DNA of 64,000 nucleotides from Actinocrispum wychmicini (GCF_004345645.1 NZ_SLWS01000008.1:372001-436000); one strand, 5' to 3'. Shown: positions 1-8,924, counted from the stretch's first letter. Translations and numbers: made by a program. The notes: generated by a model from the letters alone, not told the origin.

Positions 1-1
1 G

Positions 2-646
2 GTCCGCCTGATCCCCACCGGCGGCAACGGCGCCGCGATCCCGATGGACCCGACGCGCCCGTTCCGCGAGTGGCGAGCCGGCCCACAACGGGCCACACCG
101 CCACCGCCGCCACTGTTGCCGCCGCCCATCTTCCCGGTCCCGGCGCACACCACGCCGATCCCCAGATACGTCGACCCGCCGACCGCCCGCGTGTCCCGGT
201 TCGACACGCCGGGCCGGCGGTTGACCGAGGGCACCCTGCTCACGCTCGGGTTCATGTTCCTCGGGTTCGTCCTGGACGACGCCCTCGACCACAAGACGCC
301 GACCGAGATCACCGCGGGTCTCGCGTTCTCGCTGCTGTTGCTCGGCATCGGCGTGTGGATGCGCCAGCGCCGGCTGCGGCTGCGGTTTCCGTGGTCGTTG
401 GCGTGGCGGCGGGTGATCCGGCCGGCCACCAAGGTCGAGCGCGGCGTCGAACGCACCCTGCTGATCGTCGGCGGGCTGATGGTCGCGGTGTACCTGGGCG
501 GGGTGATCCTGGACTGGGCCGGCGTCCAGCGCTGGGACTACACCAACAGCCGGGTCTTCGACCTGACCATCAGCCTGGGCCTGTTCCTGCCCGGCGTGAT
601 CATGCGCCAGCACCGGCTCGGCAAACGCTATCCGTGGTATGTGTAG
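2..646 (+). CDS. Membrane protein with duplicated two-helix unit, 5' partial
   Basis: The reading frame is open to the left window edge, so the true start may lie outside; an in-frame ATG sits at 44. A proline-rich cytosolic stretch is followed by four hydrophobic segments arranged as two similar halves. Each half has two helices and ends in a basic motif (MRQRRLRLRFPW in the first, MRQHRLGKRYPW at the C-terminus), so the protein looks like an internal duplication. I do not recognise the family. The 3' end overlaps the convergent methyltransferase gene by 19 bases. Confidence 0.6.
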   Translation, partial: VRLIPTGGNGAAIPMDPTRPFREWRAGPQRATPPPPPLLPPPIFPVPAHTTPIPRYVDPPTARVSRFDTPGRRLTEGTLLTLGFMFLGFVLDDALDHKTPTEITAGLAFSLLLLGIGVWMRQRRLRLRFPWSLAWRRVIRPATKVERGVERTLLIVGGLMVAVYLGGVILDWAGVQRWDYTNSRVFDLTISLGLFLPGVIMRQHRLGKRYPWYV

Positions 647-1182
647 TACGAGTCGACCGCCGGTTGGCCGGTGTAGTTCGGACCGGCGCTGTCGTCCGCG
701 CCCAGGTAGTCGAACGGCAGATCCACCGCGGCGTGCCCGTCGAGACGGATCCGCCTGGTCCGGGCGTTGTAGTGGAAACCGGCTAGGCGCAAGGCTTTCG
801 TGACGTTCGGTGCCTTGACCGACGACACGTCGAAGTTGGCCACGAAGAGGCCGTCCGGCGTGAGCCACGACGCCGCCCTCGCCAGCAGGCCGAGCTTGTC
901 GCCGACGTAGTGCAGGCCGTGCACACACGTGATGAGGTCGTACGCGCGGGCCGGCCGCCACGTGCCGACGGGCGCGGCGACGAGCTCCACTGTGGCCGGT
1001 GCCGGGCCGGCGAAGAAGTCGACCAGGTCGACTCCGGTGATCCGGGTGTCCAACACCGACGCGGCGTCCAACAGCGCGCGTCCGCTGCCGCAGCACAGGT
1101 CGAGCCAGTTGGCTGGGCGCCGGGCGACAATGTCCACTCCGAACCCTATGTGTACGCCATGGGCGGCGCTATCGTTCGGCAT
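628..1182 (-). CDS. Class I SAM-dependent methyltransferase, small
   Basis: This 184-residue protein has a glycine-rich motif I (LDLCCGSGRAL, about residues 27-37), an acidic post-I strand (GVDLVDFF) and a DLITCVHGLHYVGD segment matching motif IV of Rossmann-fold methyltransferases. It should bind S-adenosylmethionine in the cytosol; the substrate cannot be told. It is short for the fold, with the C-terminal strands compressed. The ATG at 1182 shares bases with the ATG of the divergent zinc-ribbon gene; a GTG 15 codons downstream is the alternative start. Confidence 0.7.
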   Translation of the reverse strand: MPNDSAAHGVHIGFGVDIVARRPANWLDLCCGSGRALLDAASVLDTRITGVDLVDFFAGPAPATVELVAAPVGTWRPARAYDLITCVHGLHYVGDKLGLLARAASWLTPDGLFVANFDVSSVKAPNVTKALRLAGFHYNARTRRIRLDGHAAVDLPFDYLGADDSAGPNYTGQPAVDSYYTYHG

Positions 1183-1570
1183 GCCTCGTTCCGGGTATCG
1201 GTTCGACTATCTGGTGGCCCCGCTGCGTTGTCCTCGGTGTGGGCTGGTGGCGGAGGCCGACGAGATGTTGGAGATGACCACGCGGCTGCGCGCCGAGCCC
1301 AATCTGGCGTACCTGACCATCGGCGACGACCTGCCCGTCACCCCGGAGCGGGCGGCCTCGGCCGGCTATGTCCAGCTGCGGTTACCCGGGCCGGACGAGC
1401 CCACGATCCTGTTGCACACGTGGACGTGTGCGTCGTGCGGCGCGGCCGGCAACTGGGCCGAGGTCGTGGTGGAGGAGGACGTGATCGAGGCCATCGACGA
1501 GGCCGAGTTGGACGCGGACACGATGGCCCGCGCCCATTTCAAGGTCTCCGACGACAGCAGGCACCGCTAG
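1181..1570 (+). CDS. Zinc-ribbon hypothetical protein
   Basis: The predicted 129-residue protein has two CxxC knuckles, CPRCG near residue 17 and CASCG near residue 84, which could form one zinc ribbon around an inserted strand region. The acidic C-terminal tail is typical of small cytosolic proteins of this sort. No enzyme motif is seen. The ATG at 1181 was chosen because it is the first sensible start outside the divergent methyltransferase gene; an in-frame ATG at 1148 would overlap that gene. The 3' end overlaps the convergent hydrolase by 4 bases. Confidence 0.6.
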   Translation: MPRSGYRFDYLVAPLRCPRCGLVAEADEMLEMTTRLRAEPNLAYLTIGDDLPVTPERAASAGYVQLRLPGPDEPTILLHTWTCASCGAAGNWAEVVVEEDVIEAIDEAELDADTMARAHFKVSDDSRHR

Positions 1571-2406
1571 CCCAGGAACGCGTTGACGGCGGCGGCGAAG
1601 CCGGTCGGGTCGTCCACCCACGGGAAGTGTCCGGCGCCGGCTCCGACGACGACGGTCGCGTCGGGGAAACGCGGTATCGCGGTGCGCAGCGTCGCGGGTG
1701 TCACCATCGCGTCCAGTTCGCCCGCGTACAGCAGGACCGGAGCGGTGAGTTCGGTCAGAGCGGCCTTGGTCGCCGGGGCGTCCAGGGTGACGCCGGCGAA
1801 GTAGCCCTCGCGGGCGGCGACGTGCCGCTCGGCGATCCCGACACCCGCGTGCGCGCGCGCCGCGTCGTCCCACCGGCCGTAGAACAGTGGCCGGGACTCG
1901 TGGAACGTGGCCAGCGTCAGGTCGCCGCCCAGGATCTTGTCGAGCGCGGCGCGTGCGGACGCGTACCACGGCTCGCCCGCTCGGTTCCGCAGGGCGGCGG
2001 CGAGTTCGTCGTCGGTGCCGTGGACGTCGATCGCGGCCAGGTTGGGGGTGATCAGCGCCAGGTTGGCGACGCGGTCGGGGTGGGCGGCCGCGTACAGCGT
2101 GCCGAGGATGGCGCCGGCCGAGTGGGCGAGCAGATCCATCCGGTCGAGGCCGAGGTGCGCACGCAGCGCGTCGAGGTCCGCGACGAGCCGGTCGACGCGG
2201 AACGTGGTGGGGTCGGCGGGATCGGGAGAGTCGCCGACCCCTCGCGGGTCCAGGAGGACGAGTTGGCGGGATGTGTCGAGGCCGCCGAGGTTCCCGAGGT
2301 ACGCCGCGGCTCGGCCGGGCCCGCCGGGCACGCACAGCAACGGCCGGCCGGTCCCGAGGACGTGGTAGTCGAGTTCGGTTCCGTCGTACGACACGAACGT
2401 GGGCAT
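1567..2406 (-). CDS. Alpha/beta hydrolase, proline iminopeptidase-like
   Basis: This 279-residue protein has the oxyanion-hole motif CVPGGPGR near residue 28, the strand LVLLDPRGVGDS, the nucleophile elbow AHSAGA (Ser near 97), a late Asp in YAGELDAMV and the catalytic His in GAGHFPW. This is a complete alpha/beta hydrolase triad. The GGPG and DPRGVG motifs resemble proline iminopeptidases (peptidase S33), but substrate specificity is open. No ribosome binding site is visible; TATGAT lies a few bases upstream of the ATG on the coding strand, so a leaderless transcript is plausible. Confidence 0.75.
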   Translation of the reverse strand: MPTFVSYDGTELDYHVLGTGRPLLCVPGGPGRAAAYLGNLGGLDTSRQLVLLDPRGVGDSPDPADPTTFRVDRLVADLDALRAHLGLDRMDLLAHSAGAILGTLYAAAHPDRVANLALITPNLAAIDVHGTDDELAAALRNRAGEPWYASARAALDKILGGDLTLATFHESRPLFYGRWDDAARAHAGVGIAERHVAAREGYFAGVTLDAPATKAALTELTAPVLLYAGELDAMVTPATLRTAIPRFPDATVVVGAGAGHFPWVDDPTGFAAAVNAFLG

Positions 2407-2471
2407 GTGTGGATCATATGGCCGGCCTGGGCTGGGCCGTCTGCGCCGACAGCGAACAAGGATAGTAAGGA

Positions 2472-2482
2472 ATAGTGACTAT
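2472..2482. promoter_or_regulatory. Perfect 11-bp palindrome ATAGTGACTAT
   Basis: ATAGTGACTAT is a perfect inverted repeat around one central base. It lies about 21 bases before the GTG of the FMN reductase gene and 66 bases before the divergent hydrolase gene. A further GATAGT at 2461-2466 extends the symmetry. It is a candidate operator for an unlinked regulator; no regulator gene is adjacent. Confidence 0.4.
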
Positions 2483-2503
2483 CTGACGGGTGTTGCACAG
2501 CGT

Positions 2504-3169
2504 GTGACAACACTCGCCGTGATCTCAGCGGGCCTGAGCCAGCCCTCGTCCACCCGCCTGCTCGCCGACCGGTTGACCGCCGCGACCCGGGCCGACCTGG
2601 GTGACGTCGACGTCCAGGTGATCGAGCTGCGGGACCTGGCCGTGGACATCGCGAACAACCTCGTCACCGGCTACCCGAGCCAGGCGTTGCGGACCGCCGT
2701 CGACACGGTCACCGGCGCGGACGGCGTGATCGCGGTCACGCCGATCTTCACCGCGTCCTACAGCGGCCTGTTCAAGTCGTTCTTCGACGTCATCGAGGAC
2801 ACCGCGCTGGTCGGCAAGCCGGTCCTGATCGCGGCCACCGGTGGCACCGGCCGGCACTCGCTCGCCCTGGAGCACGCGGTGCGGCCGATGTTCGTCTACC
2901 TCCGGATGATCGTGGCGCCGACCTCGGTGTATGTGGCGACCGACGACTGGGGTGACACCGGCCTGGCCGAACGCGTGTCCCGGGCCACGGGCGAGCTGGC
3001 GGCGTTGATGGCGAACCGGCCGATCGTGGCCGCGCCGCCCGCTGTGCTGCCGTTCGAACAGCAGTTGGCAGCGCTGCGAAAGACCGAACCGGCCTCACAC
3101 CATGGTCAACAGCAGCACGCCCATGCCGAGGCTCATCGCGGCGTGGCCGGCGGCGTCCAACGGGCGTAA
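2504..3169 (+). CDS. NADPH-dependent FMN reductase family protein
   Basis: This is a flavodoxin-fold NAD(P)H:FMN oxidoreductase of 221 residues. The N-terminus VISAGLSQPSSTRLLADRL is the phosphate-binding loop, VIAVTPIFTASYSGLFKSFFDVI is the FMN/dimer segment, and ATGGTGRHSL follows. It resembles the SsuE/CE1759-type reductases that supply reduced flavin to two-component LLM monooxygenases, but no partner monooxygenase is adjacent. The GTG at 2504 is chosen because homology begins there. The His/Gln-rich last 25 residues lie wholly within the convergent DUF5134 gene, a 75-base overlap that may reflect a recently lost stop. Confidence 0.75.
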   Translation: MTTLAVISAGLSQPSSTRLLADRLTAATRADLGDVDVQVIELRDLAVDIANNLVTGYPSQALRTAVDTVTGADGVIAVTPIFTASYSGLFKSFFDVIEDTALVGKPVLIAATGGTGRHSLALEHAVRPMFVYLRMIVAPTSVYVATDDWGDTGLAERVSRATGELAALMANRPIVAAPPAVLPFEQQLAALRKTEPASHHGQQQHAHAEAHRGVAGGVQRA

Positions 3170-3577
3170 CCGCCGTCGCAGCGCCCCATAGCCGAACGGG
3201 AGCGACGCGACCACGAAGTACCAGGCCAGCACCGCGGTGACGACCGTGATCACCGATAGTCGGCCCACCGACATGGTGACCACCATCCACGCCATCGCCG
3301 CCGCCATCAGGGCGTGGTGCATCGCGGGCAGGCCCTCGGACCGGTGTGGGACCGTGGCCAGGCCCGCGAACCAGAACGTGACCGCGCCGAAGTACGTGAC
3401 CTGCAGCCACACCGGCAGTTCGGTGCCCCAGACCATGCCGATCATGGTCAGGCCCATCAGGACGTGGGTGCCGCGGGTGATCCGCTCAGAAGTACAGGCG
3501 ACCGGCCGCGCGCACCCGACCAGGAACCACGTCGCCGCGGCGGCGAAGACGACCGTCAGTGCCCAGCTCGCCGGCAT
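3095..3577 (-). CDS. DUF5134 family membrane protein
   Basis: This 160-residue protein has five hydrophobic segments and conserved histidines (THVLMGLTMIGMVWG, MHHALMAAAMAWM, GHAAMSLGMGVLLL), the pattern of the actinobacterial DUF5134 family. The function is unknown; the His/Met-rich helices suggest metal or haem binding (inference). The ATG at 3577 is preceded by GGAGGTGG, so it is preferred over the earlier in-frame start at 3604. It is a single gene, convergent with the FMN reductase gene. Confidence 0.7.
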   Translation of the reverse strand: MPASWALTVVFAAAATWFLVGCARPVACTSERITRGTHVLMGLTMIGMVWGTELPVWLQVTYFGAVTFWFAGLATVPHRSEGLPAMHHALMAAAMAWMVVTMSVGRLSVITVVTAVLAWYFVVASLPFGYGALRRRLRPLDAAGHAAMSLGMGVLLLTMV

Positions 3578-3672
3578 CGAGCCACCTCCACGTTCCACTA
3601 TCACCCGCCGACCGGGTGTGACAAATCGCCCAATCGGGCAGTGGCTCTCCCGAGCTTTCCCGAGAGTCCGCT

Positions 3673-4395
3673 GTGAGTACAGACCTCAGGCGGCGCGCGA
3701 ACTCATCGGTGAACTACCGTTCAAAAGTGACCTTTGTGCGGCGCAACCCGGGAACCGTCGCCTACCTGGCGTTGCTCCTGGCGGGGTCGCTGGTGGTGTT
3801 CGGGATCCTGCCGGACGACGCCGCGGACGACGCGCTGCGATCGGTGAGCACGAACCTGGCCAACGTCGACTGGCTGTTTCCGTTGCGGCTGCTGGCAAGC
3901 GGGCTCGTCGCCGACCCGTCGGCGTACACCTTGGTGCTCGTCCTGGCCGGCGTCATCGGCTCCATGGGATGGTTGGAGCGGCGCTTCGGGGCGGCCAGGG
4001 CGTTCGGGATCTTCCTCGCGGTCCACATAGGTGTCACGTTGCTGACGTTGCTGGTCGTCGTGGTCGGCGTCCGGACCGGGTTCTACCCGCCGGCCGTCCG
4101 GGACGACCTCGACTACGGCATCAGCTACGGCGCGATCGGGTGCGCCGCCGCGGTCACGGGCTTCCTGCCGAGATGGGCGCGGGTTCCGGCCGCGCTGGTG
4201 GTGTTGTTCGTCCCGTTCGTGGCGGCGGAGTGGTACGGCTGGGTCCCGGACTTCGCCACGATCGGCCACGTCCTGTCGGCGTTGGCCGGCTTTGTCACCT
4301 CGGCCGTGCTGGTGCGCAGGCGAACTGTCCACAGTCACCAGTCGAGCTGGGGGAATGCCCGAACGGACACTCCGGTGTGCACCAAAACTCACTGA
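3673..4395 (+). CDS. Rhomboid-like membrane protein
   Basis: The protein (240 residues, GTG start) has about six membrane helices. The segment DYGISYGAIGCAAA carries a GxS element with Ser151, and IGHVLSALAGF carries His199, the positions expected for a rhomboid Ser/His dyad. The surrounding motif departs from the canonical GASG, and actinobacterial proteins of this type are usually called rhomboid-like, so proteolytic activity is not certain. The C-terminus is polar and cytosolic. Confidence 0.6.
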   Translation: MSTDLRRRANSSVNYRSKVTFVRRNPGTVAYLALLLAGSLVVFGILPDDAADDALRSVSTNLANVDWLFPLRLLASGLVADPSAYTLVLVLAGVIGSMGWLERRFGAARAFGIFLAVHIGVTLLTLLVVVVGVRTGFYPPAVRDDLDYGISYGAIGCAAAVTGFLPRWARVPAALVVLFVPFVAAEWYGWVPDFATIGHVLSALAGFVTSAVLVRRRTVHSHQSSWGNARTDTPVCTKTH

Positions 4396-4484
4396 TCAGG
4401 GCCCGTCGGACGGCACTTTCCTCGGTAGCGTCGGTGTCGGCGCCACACCAGGTCCTCCTACGGTTGCTTCGGGAGCCCGCCGAG

Positions 4485-4751
4485 ATGCAGACACGCTCGC
4501 GGAAAGATCATCACGTCGTCGTGCTCGACCAGGAACAGCGGAACCTGTTGCACCTGCTCGCGTCTGGCCTGCCGGACACCGCCATCGCGCGCCGCATGTG
4601 CCTCGCGCCAAGGACTCTGGCCCGCCGGATCGCGAGCCTGTACGAGATGCTCCACGCGGACAACAGGTTTCAGGCCGGGGCCGCGGCCGAACGGCTCGGC
4701 CTGCTGGACGGGGACGGCCCGGCGGGCTCCTCGACCCGGCTGGCCGGCTAG
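4485..4751 (+). CDS. Small LuxR-type HTH protein
   Basis: The 88-residue product is almost entirely a LuxR/GerE-type helix-turn-helix: EQRNLLHLLASGLPDTAIARRMCLAPRT then LARRIASLYEML, followed by residues resembling the fourth helix (RFQAGAAAERLGLLD). There is no sensor domain, so it is an orphan DNA-binding protein. It begins 89 bases after the rhomboid-like gene on the same strand. The ATG at 4485 follows a weak GGGAG; longer in-frame starts would run into the upstream gene. Confidence 0.65.
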   Translation: MQTRSRKDHHVVVLDQEQRNLLHLLASGLPDTAIARRMCLAPRTLARRIASLYEMLHADNRFQAGAAAERLGLLDGDGPAGSSTRLAG

Positions 4752-4797
4752 CCCGTTACTCGAACACCTGTTCGACGAATATGGTAGGTTCAAGGTC

Positions 4798-5106
4798 ATG
4801 CCGAGTCGCGTGATCAGGGTCTACCAGCCGTGGCCGACGCCGGTGCGGGCCGCCCGCTACACCGACGCGTCGGTCCTGCCGGAGATCAGCGCGTGGGTCA
4901 CCCGGCTGCGGGAGCAGGGACTGGTCCCGCCGGACGTCGACTTCGCCATCCGGGACGGCGCGGACGGCCTGGTCGGCGTCCTCGGCGACCGGTGCGGCGA
5001 ACACGAGCTCCGGCCGACCGGTTTTCTCGTCTTCGGTCGCCGCGGTCTGCGAATACTCGACGAGGCGTCGTTCTTCGGCCAGTACCACGATCCGGATGTC
5101 GGTTAG
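4798..5106 (+). CDS. Hypothetical protein, 102 aa
   Basis: A small acidic soluble protein that I do not recognise. It has no signal peptide, membrane helix or metal-binding motif. The central part (VLPEISAWVTRLREQGLVPPDV) is predicted helical and the rest looks like mixed beta structure. AAGG six bases before the ATG supports the start. It sits between the small LuxR-type gene and the c-di-GMP gene on the same strand, with gaps of 46 and 98 bases. Confidence 0.5.
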   Translation: MPSRVIRVYQPWPTPVRAARYTDASVLPEISAWVTRLREQGLVPPDVDFAIRDGADGLVGVLGDRCGEHELRPTGFLVFGRRGLRILDEASFFGQYHDPDVG

Positions 5107-5204
5107 TCCCAATGGGTTGACTCGTCCGAACCGAATGGTCGCGGTTCGGCCCCGCGTGCGCGCGTCTGCAATAGTGTCCGTGTGCGCACAGTCAAGGGAG
5201 CCGC

Positions 5205-7331
5205 ATGAGCGGGCGCCCGCCGCGGCCCGCAAGGGCCTGGCTGTTGTATCTCGCGGTAGGACTCGGCATCGAGGTCGTGTACTACCTCGTGCCTGCCAGC
5301 AGCGGCGGGGTGGTCGCCCGGGTCGTGCTGTACTGCCTGGTCTCGGCGTCGGCGAGCGTCGCGGTGTTCGTCGGCGTGTGGCGCAACGAGCCGAGGCCGC
5401 CGCTGCCGTGGATCCTGCTCGGGTTGAGCCAGGTGGTGTACGCGTCCGCCGACGCGTACTTCTATGTCGCGCACTACCTCCTAGGGGATTTGGACTACCC
5501 GTCCGTCGCCGATCCGCTGTACCTGGCGCACTACCCGCTGGTCGTCGCCGGGCTGCTGTTGTTGATCCGGCAGCGCAGGCCGGGGCGTGACCTGCCTGGC
5601 GTGCTCGACGCGGCGGTGCTCGCGGTGGTGGCCGCCATGTTGTCGTGGCTGTACGTGATCGGGCCGCAGGCCCGGATGGACTCACCGATCCTGGCGAAAC
5701 TGGCGTCGCTCGGCTATCCGGTGATGGACCTGGCGCTGCTGTCCGTGGCGTTGCCGCTGGTGCTGGGCGAGGGCAGCCGGCCACGGTCGTTCTTCCTGCT
5801 GACCGCCAACCTGGTCGGCATCATGACCGCCGACACCATCTACGTCCTGCAACAGCTCGCCGGCACGTACCACGCCGGGAACTTCCTGGACGCCATCTGG
5901 CTGACCGCGAACCTGGCGCTCGGCACGGCCGCGCTCGACCCGACGATGAGCAGGGTCGGCGAGAAGGCGCCGCCCCGGGTGTCCCGGCTGGGGCCGGTGC
6001 GCATCGCCGTCACGTTCGCCGCGGTCCTCGTCGCGCCGGCCACGCTGGTCGTCCAGTACGTCACCGACTCGCTGCAGGACGTCCTGGTGGTGGCGGTCGC
6101 GTGTGCCGTGCTGTTCCTGCTGACCATCCTCCGCATGGTGGGACTGGTTGCCGCGCAACGGAAACTCGCCATCACCGACGGCCTGACGGGGCTCTACACC
6201 CGACGGTTCTTCGAGGCCCAGCTGCCGATCGAGCTGGCGCGGGCCCGGCGCGCCAACGGTTCCGCGGCCGTGCTCATCATCGACGTCGACCGGTTCAAGT
6301 CGATCAACGACCGGTACGGGCATCCCGCCGGCGACCGGGTCCTGATCGAGATCGCGGCCCGGCTGAGCCGGACCGTCCGCAGCGGCGAGGTCCTGGCCCG
6401 GTACGGCGGCGAGGAGTTCGCGCTGGTGGTGCCGAACATCAGCGAGGAGACCCTGCCGATCGTCGCGGAACGCCTGCGGGCCCAGGTCGCGGCCGGTCCG
6501 ATCGCGATCACCCAGCAGACCGCGGTGCCGGTCACGGTGTCCGTGGGCACGGCCAGCTACCCGGTGCACGGCGACACCCCGGGCGAGCTGGTGTCCATGG
6601 CCGACCGGGCGCTGTACGCGGCGAAGGCGTCGGGCCGGGACCGGATCGTGGTCACGGGCCTGTTGTCGGCCAACGGCGCCCCCGGGCCGGACGTCGACCG
6701 GATGCTCGTCGACTACCTGTGCGAGGTGGCCGACCAGGTCGACGGCTGGCTGTCGAGCTACGAGCACAGCCGCGCGATCGGCCGGTGGTCGACGGTCCTG
6801 GCCGAGCGGATGGGCCTGGACACGACCGCGGTGCGCTGCTCGGAGATGGCCGGCCGGCTGCACGACGTCGGCAAGATCGTCATCCCGGAGTCCGTGCTGC
6901 GCAAGCCCGGCACGCTCGCCGAGGACGAGTGGCGGCTGGTGCGCAGCCACCCCGACTTCGGCTTCCGGCTGGCCCGGATGCTGCCGGGGTACGACGGGGT
7001 GGCCAGGGTGATCCGCCAGCACCACGAGCGGTTCGACGGCCAGGGCTACCCGGAGGGCTTGTCCGGCAACGAGATCCGGGTCGAGGCGCGGCTGCTCGGG
7101 GTGTGCGACGCGTGGGCGGCGATGCGCTCCGACCGGCCGTACCAGCCGGCGCGCACCGAGGACGAGGCCCGGGTGGAGATCCGCGACGGCCGGGGCACCC
7201 AGTTCGACCCGGACGTCGCGGACCTCTTCCTAGACCTGCACCACAAAGGTTTGGTGGGCGAGCTTCAGCTGATCGTGCCCACCGCCGACGGCCTGGTGTT
7301 GCCGCCGATCAGCCATCCACGTCCGCGCTAG
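5205..7331 (+). CDS. Membrane GGDEF/HD-GYP cyclic-di-GMP protein
   Basis: This 708-residue protein joins synthesis and breakdown modules for cyclic di-GMP. The first ~320 residues form about nine membrane helices and probably a sensor. A GGDEF domain follows (about 325-490) with an intact GGEEF signature at residues 401-405, so it should make c-di-GMP from GTP. An HD-GYP domain (about 515-690) carries HD at 553-554, HHERFDGQGYP ending in GYP at 614-616 and further metal ligands, so it should hydrolyse c-di-GMP. A GGAG site precedes the ATG. The 3' end overlaps the convergent NCS1 permease by 23 bases. Both active sites look complete, so net output cannot be predicted. Confidence 0.85.
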   Translation: MSGRPPRPARAWLLYLAVGLGIEVVYYLVPASSGGVVARVVLYCLVSASASVAVFVGVWRNEPRPPLPWILLGLSQVVYASADAYFYVAHYLLGDLDYPSVADPLYLAHYPLVVAGLLLLIRQRRPGRDLPGVLDAAVLAVVAAMLSWLYVIGPQARMDSPILAKLASLGYPVMDLALLSVALPLVLGEGSRPRSFFLLTANLVGIMTADTIYVLQQLAGTYHAGNFLDAIWLTANLALGTAALDPTMSRVGEKAPPRVSRLGPVRIAVTFAAVLVAPATLVVQYVTDSLQDVLVVAVACAVLFLLTILRMVGLVAAQRKLAITDGLTGLYTRRFFEAQLPIELARARRANGSAAVLIIDVDRFKSINDRYGHPAGDRVLIEIAARLSRTVRSGEVLARYGGEEFALVVPNISEETLPIVAERLRAQVAAGPIAITQQTAVPVTVSVGTASYPVHGDTPGELVSMADRALYAAKASGRDRIVVTGLLSANGAPGPDVDRMLVDYLCEVADQVDGWLSSYEHSRAIGRWSTVLAERMGLDTTAVRCSEMAGRLHDVGKIVIPESVLRKPGTLAEDEWRLVRSHPDFGFRLARMLPGYDGVARVIRQHHERFDGQGYPEGLSGNEIRVEARLLGVCDAWAAMRSDRPYQPARTEDEARVEIRDGRGTQFDPDVADLFLDLHHKGLVGELQLIVPTADGLVLPPISHPRPR

Positions 7332-8733
7332 CGAACCCGAGCAGGGTCCGTGCGCCAGACGAGCGGGCAGCGACGGTGCCGAGCAGGAGGTAGACGAGGC
7401 CGGCGATCAGCCATGCCTCAACGGGAACGAGCCCCAGGCTTGGTGTGGACCCCTGGCCGGGCAGCAGGCCGAGGCCCCAAGCCCCGAACAGGACGGCCAC
7501 GAGCACCGCGGCGATCGCCGGCCAGTTCGCCAGGCCGGCCGCACGCCAGCTCGGCACCGCCGCCGGACGCTCCACAGGCGACAGTCGCGGTAGGACGAAC
7601 TTGTCCACGCACATCACCACGGTCGCGCTGGGCAACGCGATCGACGTCCACCCGGCGATGCTGAAGAACCCGTTCTGCAGGTGCGGGAACCACCAGGTGA
7701 ACACGGCGGCCACGCCGGCCATCAGCAGGCACGTGTAGAGCCTGCGCCAGCCCTTGGCCTGGCCGAACAGGTTCTGGCCGGCGTTGATCATCTCGTAGTA
7801 GTTGCCGTCGTTGATGGCGATCTGCAGCACGGTCGCCACGATCGCGCCCAGCCACAGCGCCCCGAACAGCGAATACTCGACGGAGTAACGGAAAGCCGGC
7901 CCGATGTCGTACTGGCCGACGCCGGACAGCGCGCCCATCAGCCACCCACCGGCCACGAACAGCACCAGCCCGATGGCGAACGCGACCACGAGCGGCAGCG
8001 TCGGCCAGAAGAACCGCGGCTTCCCGTACCGCCAGGTGTCCGGCTCGTTGCCCCACATGACGGCCCCGATGGCGAGGCCCACGCCGGACAGGAACGGCAG
8101 GTTGTCGCTGGTCCCGGCGCCCATCACGGCGCCAGGGACCGTGGCGATGCCCTTGACGAGGAGGTACACCATCCACAGGATCATCAACGGCGCCACCAGA
8201 TACCGGGCGAACGCCGCGATCCCGCCGAACCCGAACACGTTGTTCGTGACCCCGACGACGGCGAGGACCACACTGATGAGAACGACGTTGCCCCAGCTGA
8301 ACAACCCGTCGTACAACGTGGCCAGCAGGTTGAACGCGAACGCCGTCCACCCGGCCGCGACCCCGATGAGGATGAGCGAGACCACGACCGACCCGATCTT
8401 CCCGAAGATCGACCGGGTCAGCAGACTGTGCGTCAACCCGGTCGTGGACCCCAGATAGGCCGCGGGTAAGGCATACAGCAGGTAGGCCACGGCGCCGACC
8501 GCCCCGGCGCCGACCGCGCGCCACAACGAGTATCCGGCGTCGTGGTACTGGAATCCGAGGAACAGGTACGTGAACCCGGCAGCGAGCGTGATCCACAGCG
8601 CCGTGAAGTGGTACAACGACCGCCGTTGGCTCAGCGGCACCTCCCCGGCATCGCTTGTCGAGTAGTCATGGGACAACCCGATGACCAGCTCTTGACCGGT
8701 CGAACTCGGTGATGTCGATGAAGTCGCAGTCAC
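7309..8733 (-). CDS. NCS1 family nucleobase/cytosine permease
   Basis: This 474-residue, roughly 12-helix transporter has hallmarks of the nucleobase:cation symporter-1 family. These are an N-terminal polar tail, SLYHFTALWITLAAGF in helix 1, the GFGGIAAFARYLVAPLM segment and a charged WGNEPDTWRYGKP loop. Likely cargo is a nucleobase, allantoin or hydantoin driven by H+ or Na+; the sequence alone does not decide. The GTG start at 8733 is preceded by GGGAGTGG. It is divergent from the LLM oxidoreductase gene, and a glyoxylate operon that could use allantoin products lies 49 kb away. Confidence 0.75.
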   Translation of the reverse strand: MTATSSTSPSSTGQELVIGLSHDYSTSDAGEVPLSQRRSLYHFTALWITLAAGFTYLFLGFQYHDAGYSLWRAVGAGAVGAVAYLLYALPAAYLGSTTGLTHSLLTRSIFGKIGSVVVSLILIGVAAGWTAFAFNLLATLYDGLFSWGNVVLISVVLAVVGVTNNVFGFGGIAAFARYLVAPLMILWMVYLLVKGIATVPGAVMGAGTSDNLPFLSGVGLAIGAVMWGNEPDTWRYGKPRFFWPTLPLVVAFAIGLVLFVAGGWLMGALSGVGQYDIGPAFRYSVEYSLFGALWLGAIVATVLQIAINDGNYYEMINAGQNLFGQAKGWRRLYTCLLMAGVAAVFTWWFPHLQNGFFSIAGWTSIALPSATVVMCVDKFVLPRLSPVERPAAVPSWRAAGLANWPAIAAVLVAVLFGAWGLGLLPGQGSTPSLGLVPVEAWLIAGLVYLLLGTVAARSSGARTLLGFASADVDG

Positions 8734-8910
8734 GTGCCACTCCCGCCTGGTCGGTTGGTGGGCAAACGTTAACCCCGCGAGCCACGCGGTAGGTTCCCCG
8801 GGGATGGTGTCATCGCGTGACGATCTGGTGGAGCCCCGACTTTGGGTACCAACGGTTGCGAAACCGCCGGACGGGTCTCACCCATAGTGAGGGCCGCCAT
8901 GTTGCGAAAC

Positions 8911-8924
8911 TGAAACACGTTCTA
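8911..8924. promoter_or_regulatory. KstR-like operator and -10 region
   Basis: The bases at 8911-8924 read TGAAACACGTTCTA, which fits the published KstR pattern T-nn-AAC-nn-GTT-nn-A. TAATAT at 8923-8928 looks like a -10 element, placing transcription a few bases before the ATG at 8938, so the mRNA is probably leaderless. GTTGCGAAAC occurs twice nearby (8855-8864 and 8901-8910). Regulation by a KstR-like TetR repressor is inference. Confidence 0.4.

Noticed and set aside
7904..8458. A long plus-strand ORF opposite the NCS1 permease
   Set aside because: It is a high-GC antisense shadow: composition is low-complexity and the permease on the other strand has clear family motifs.
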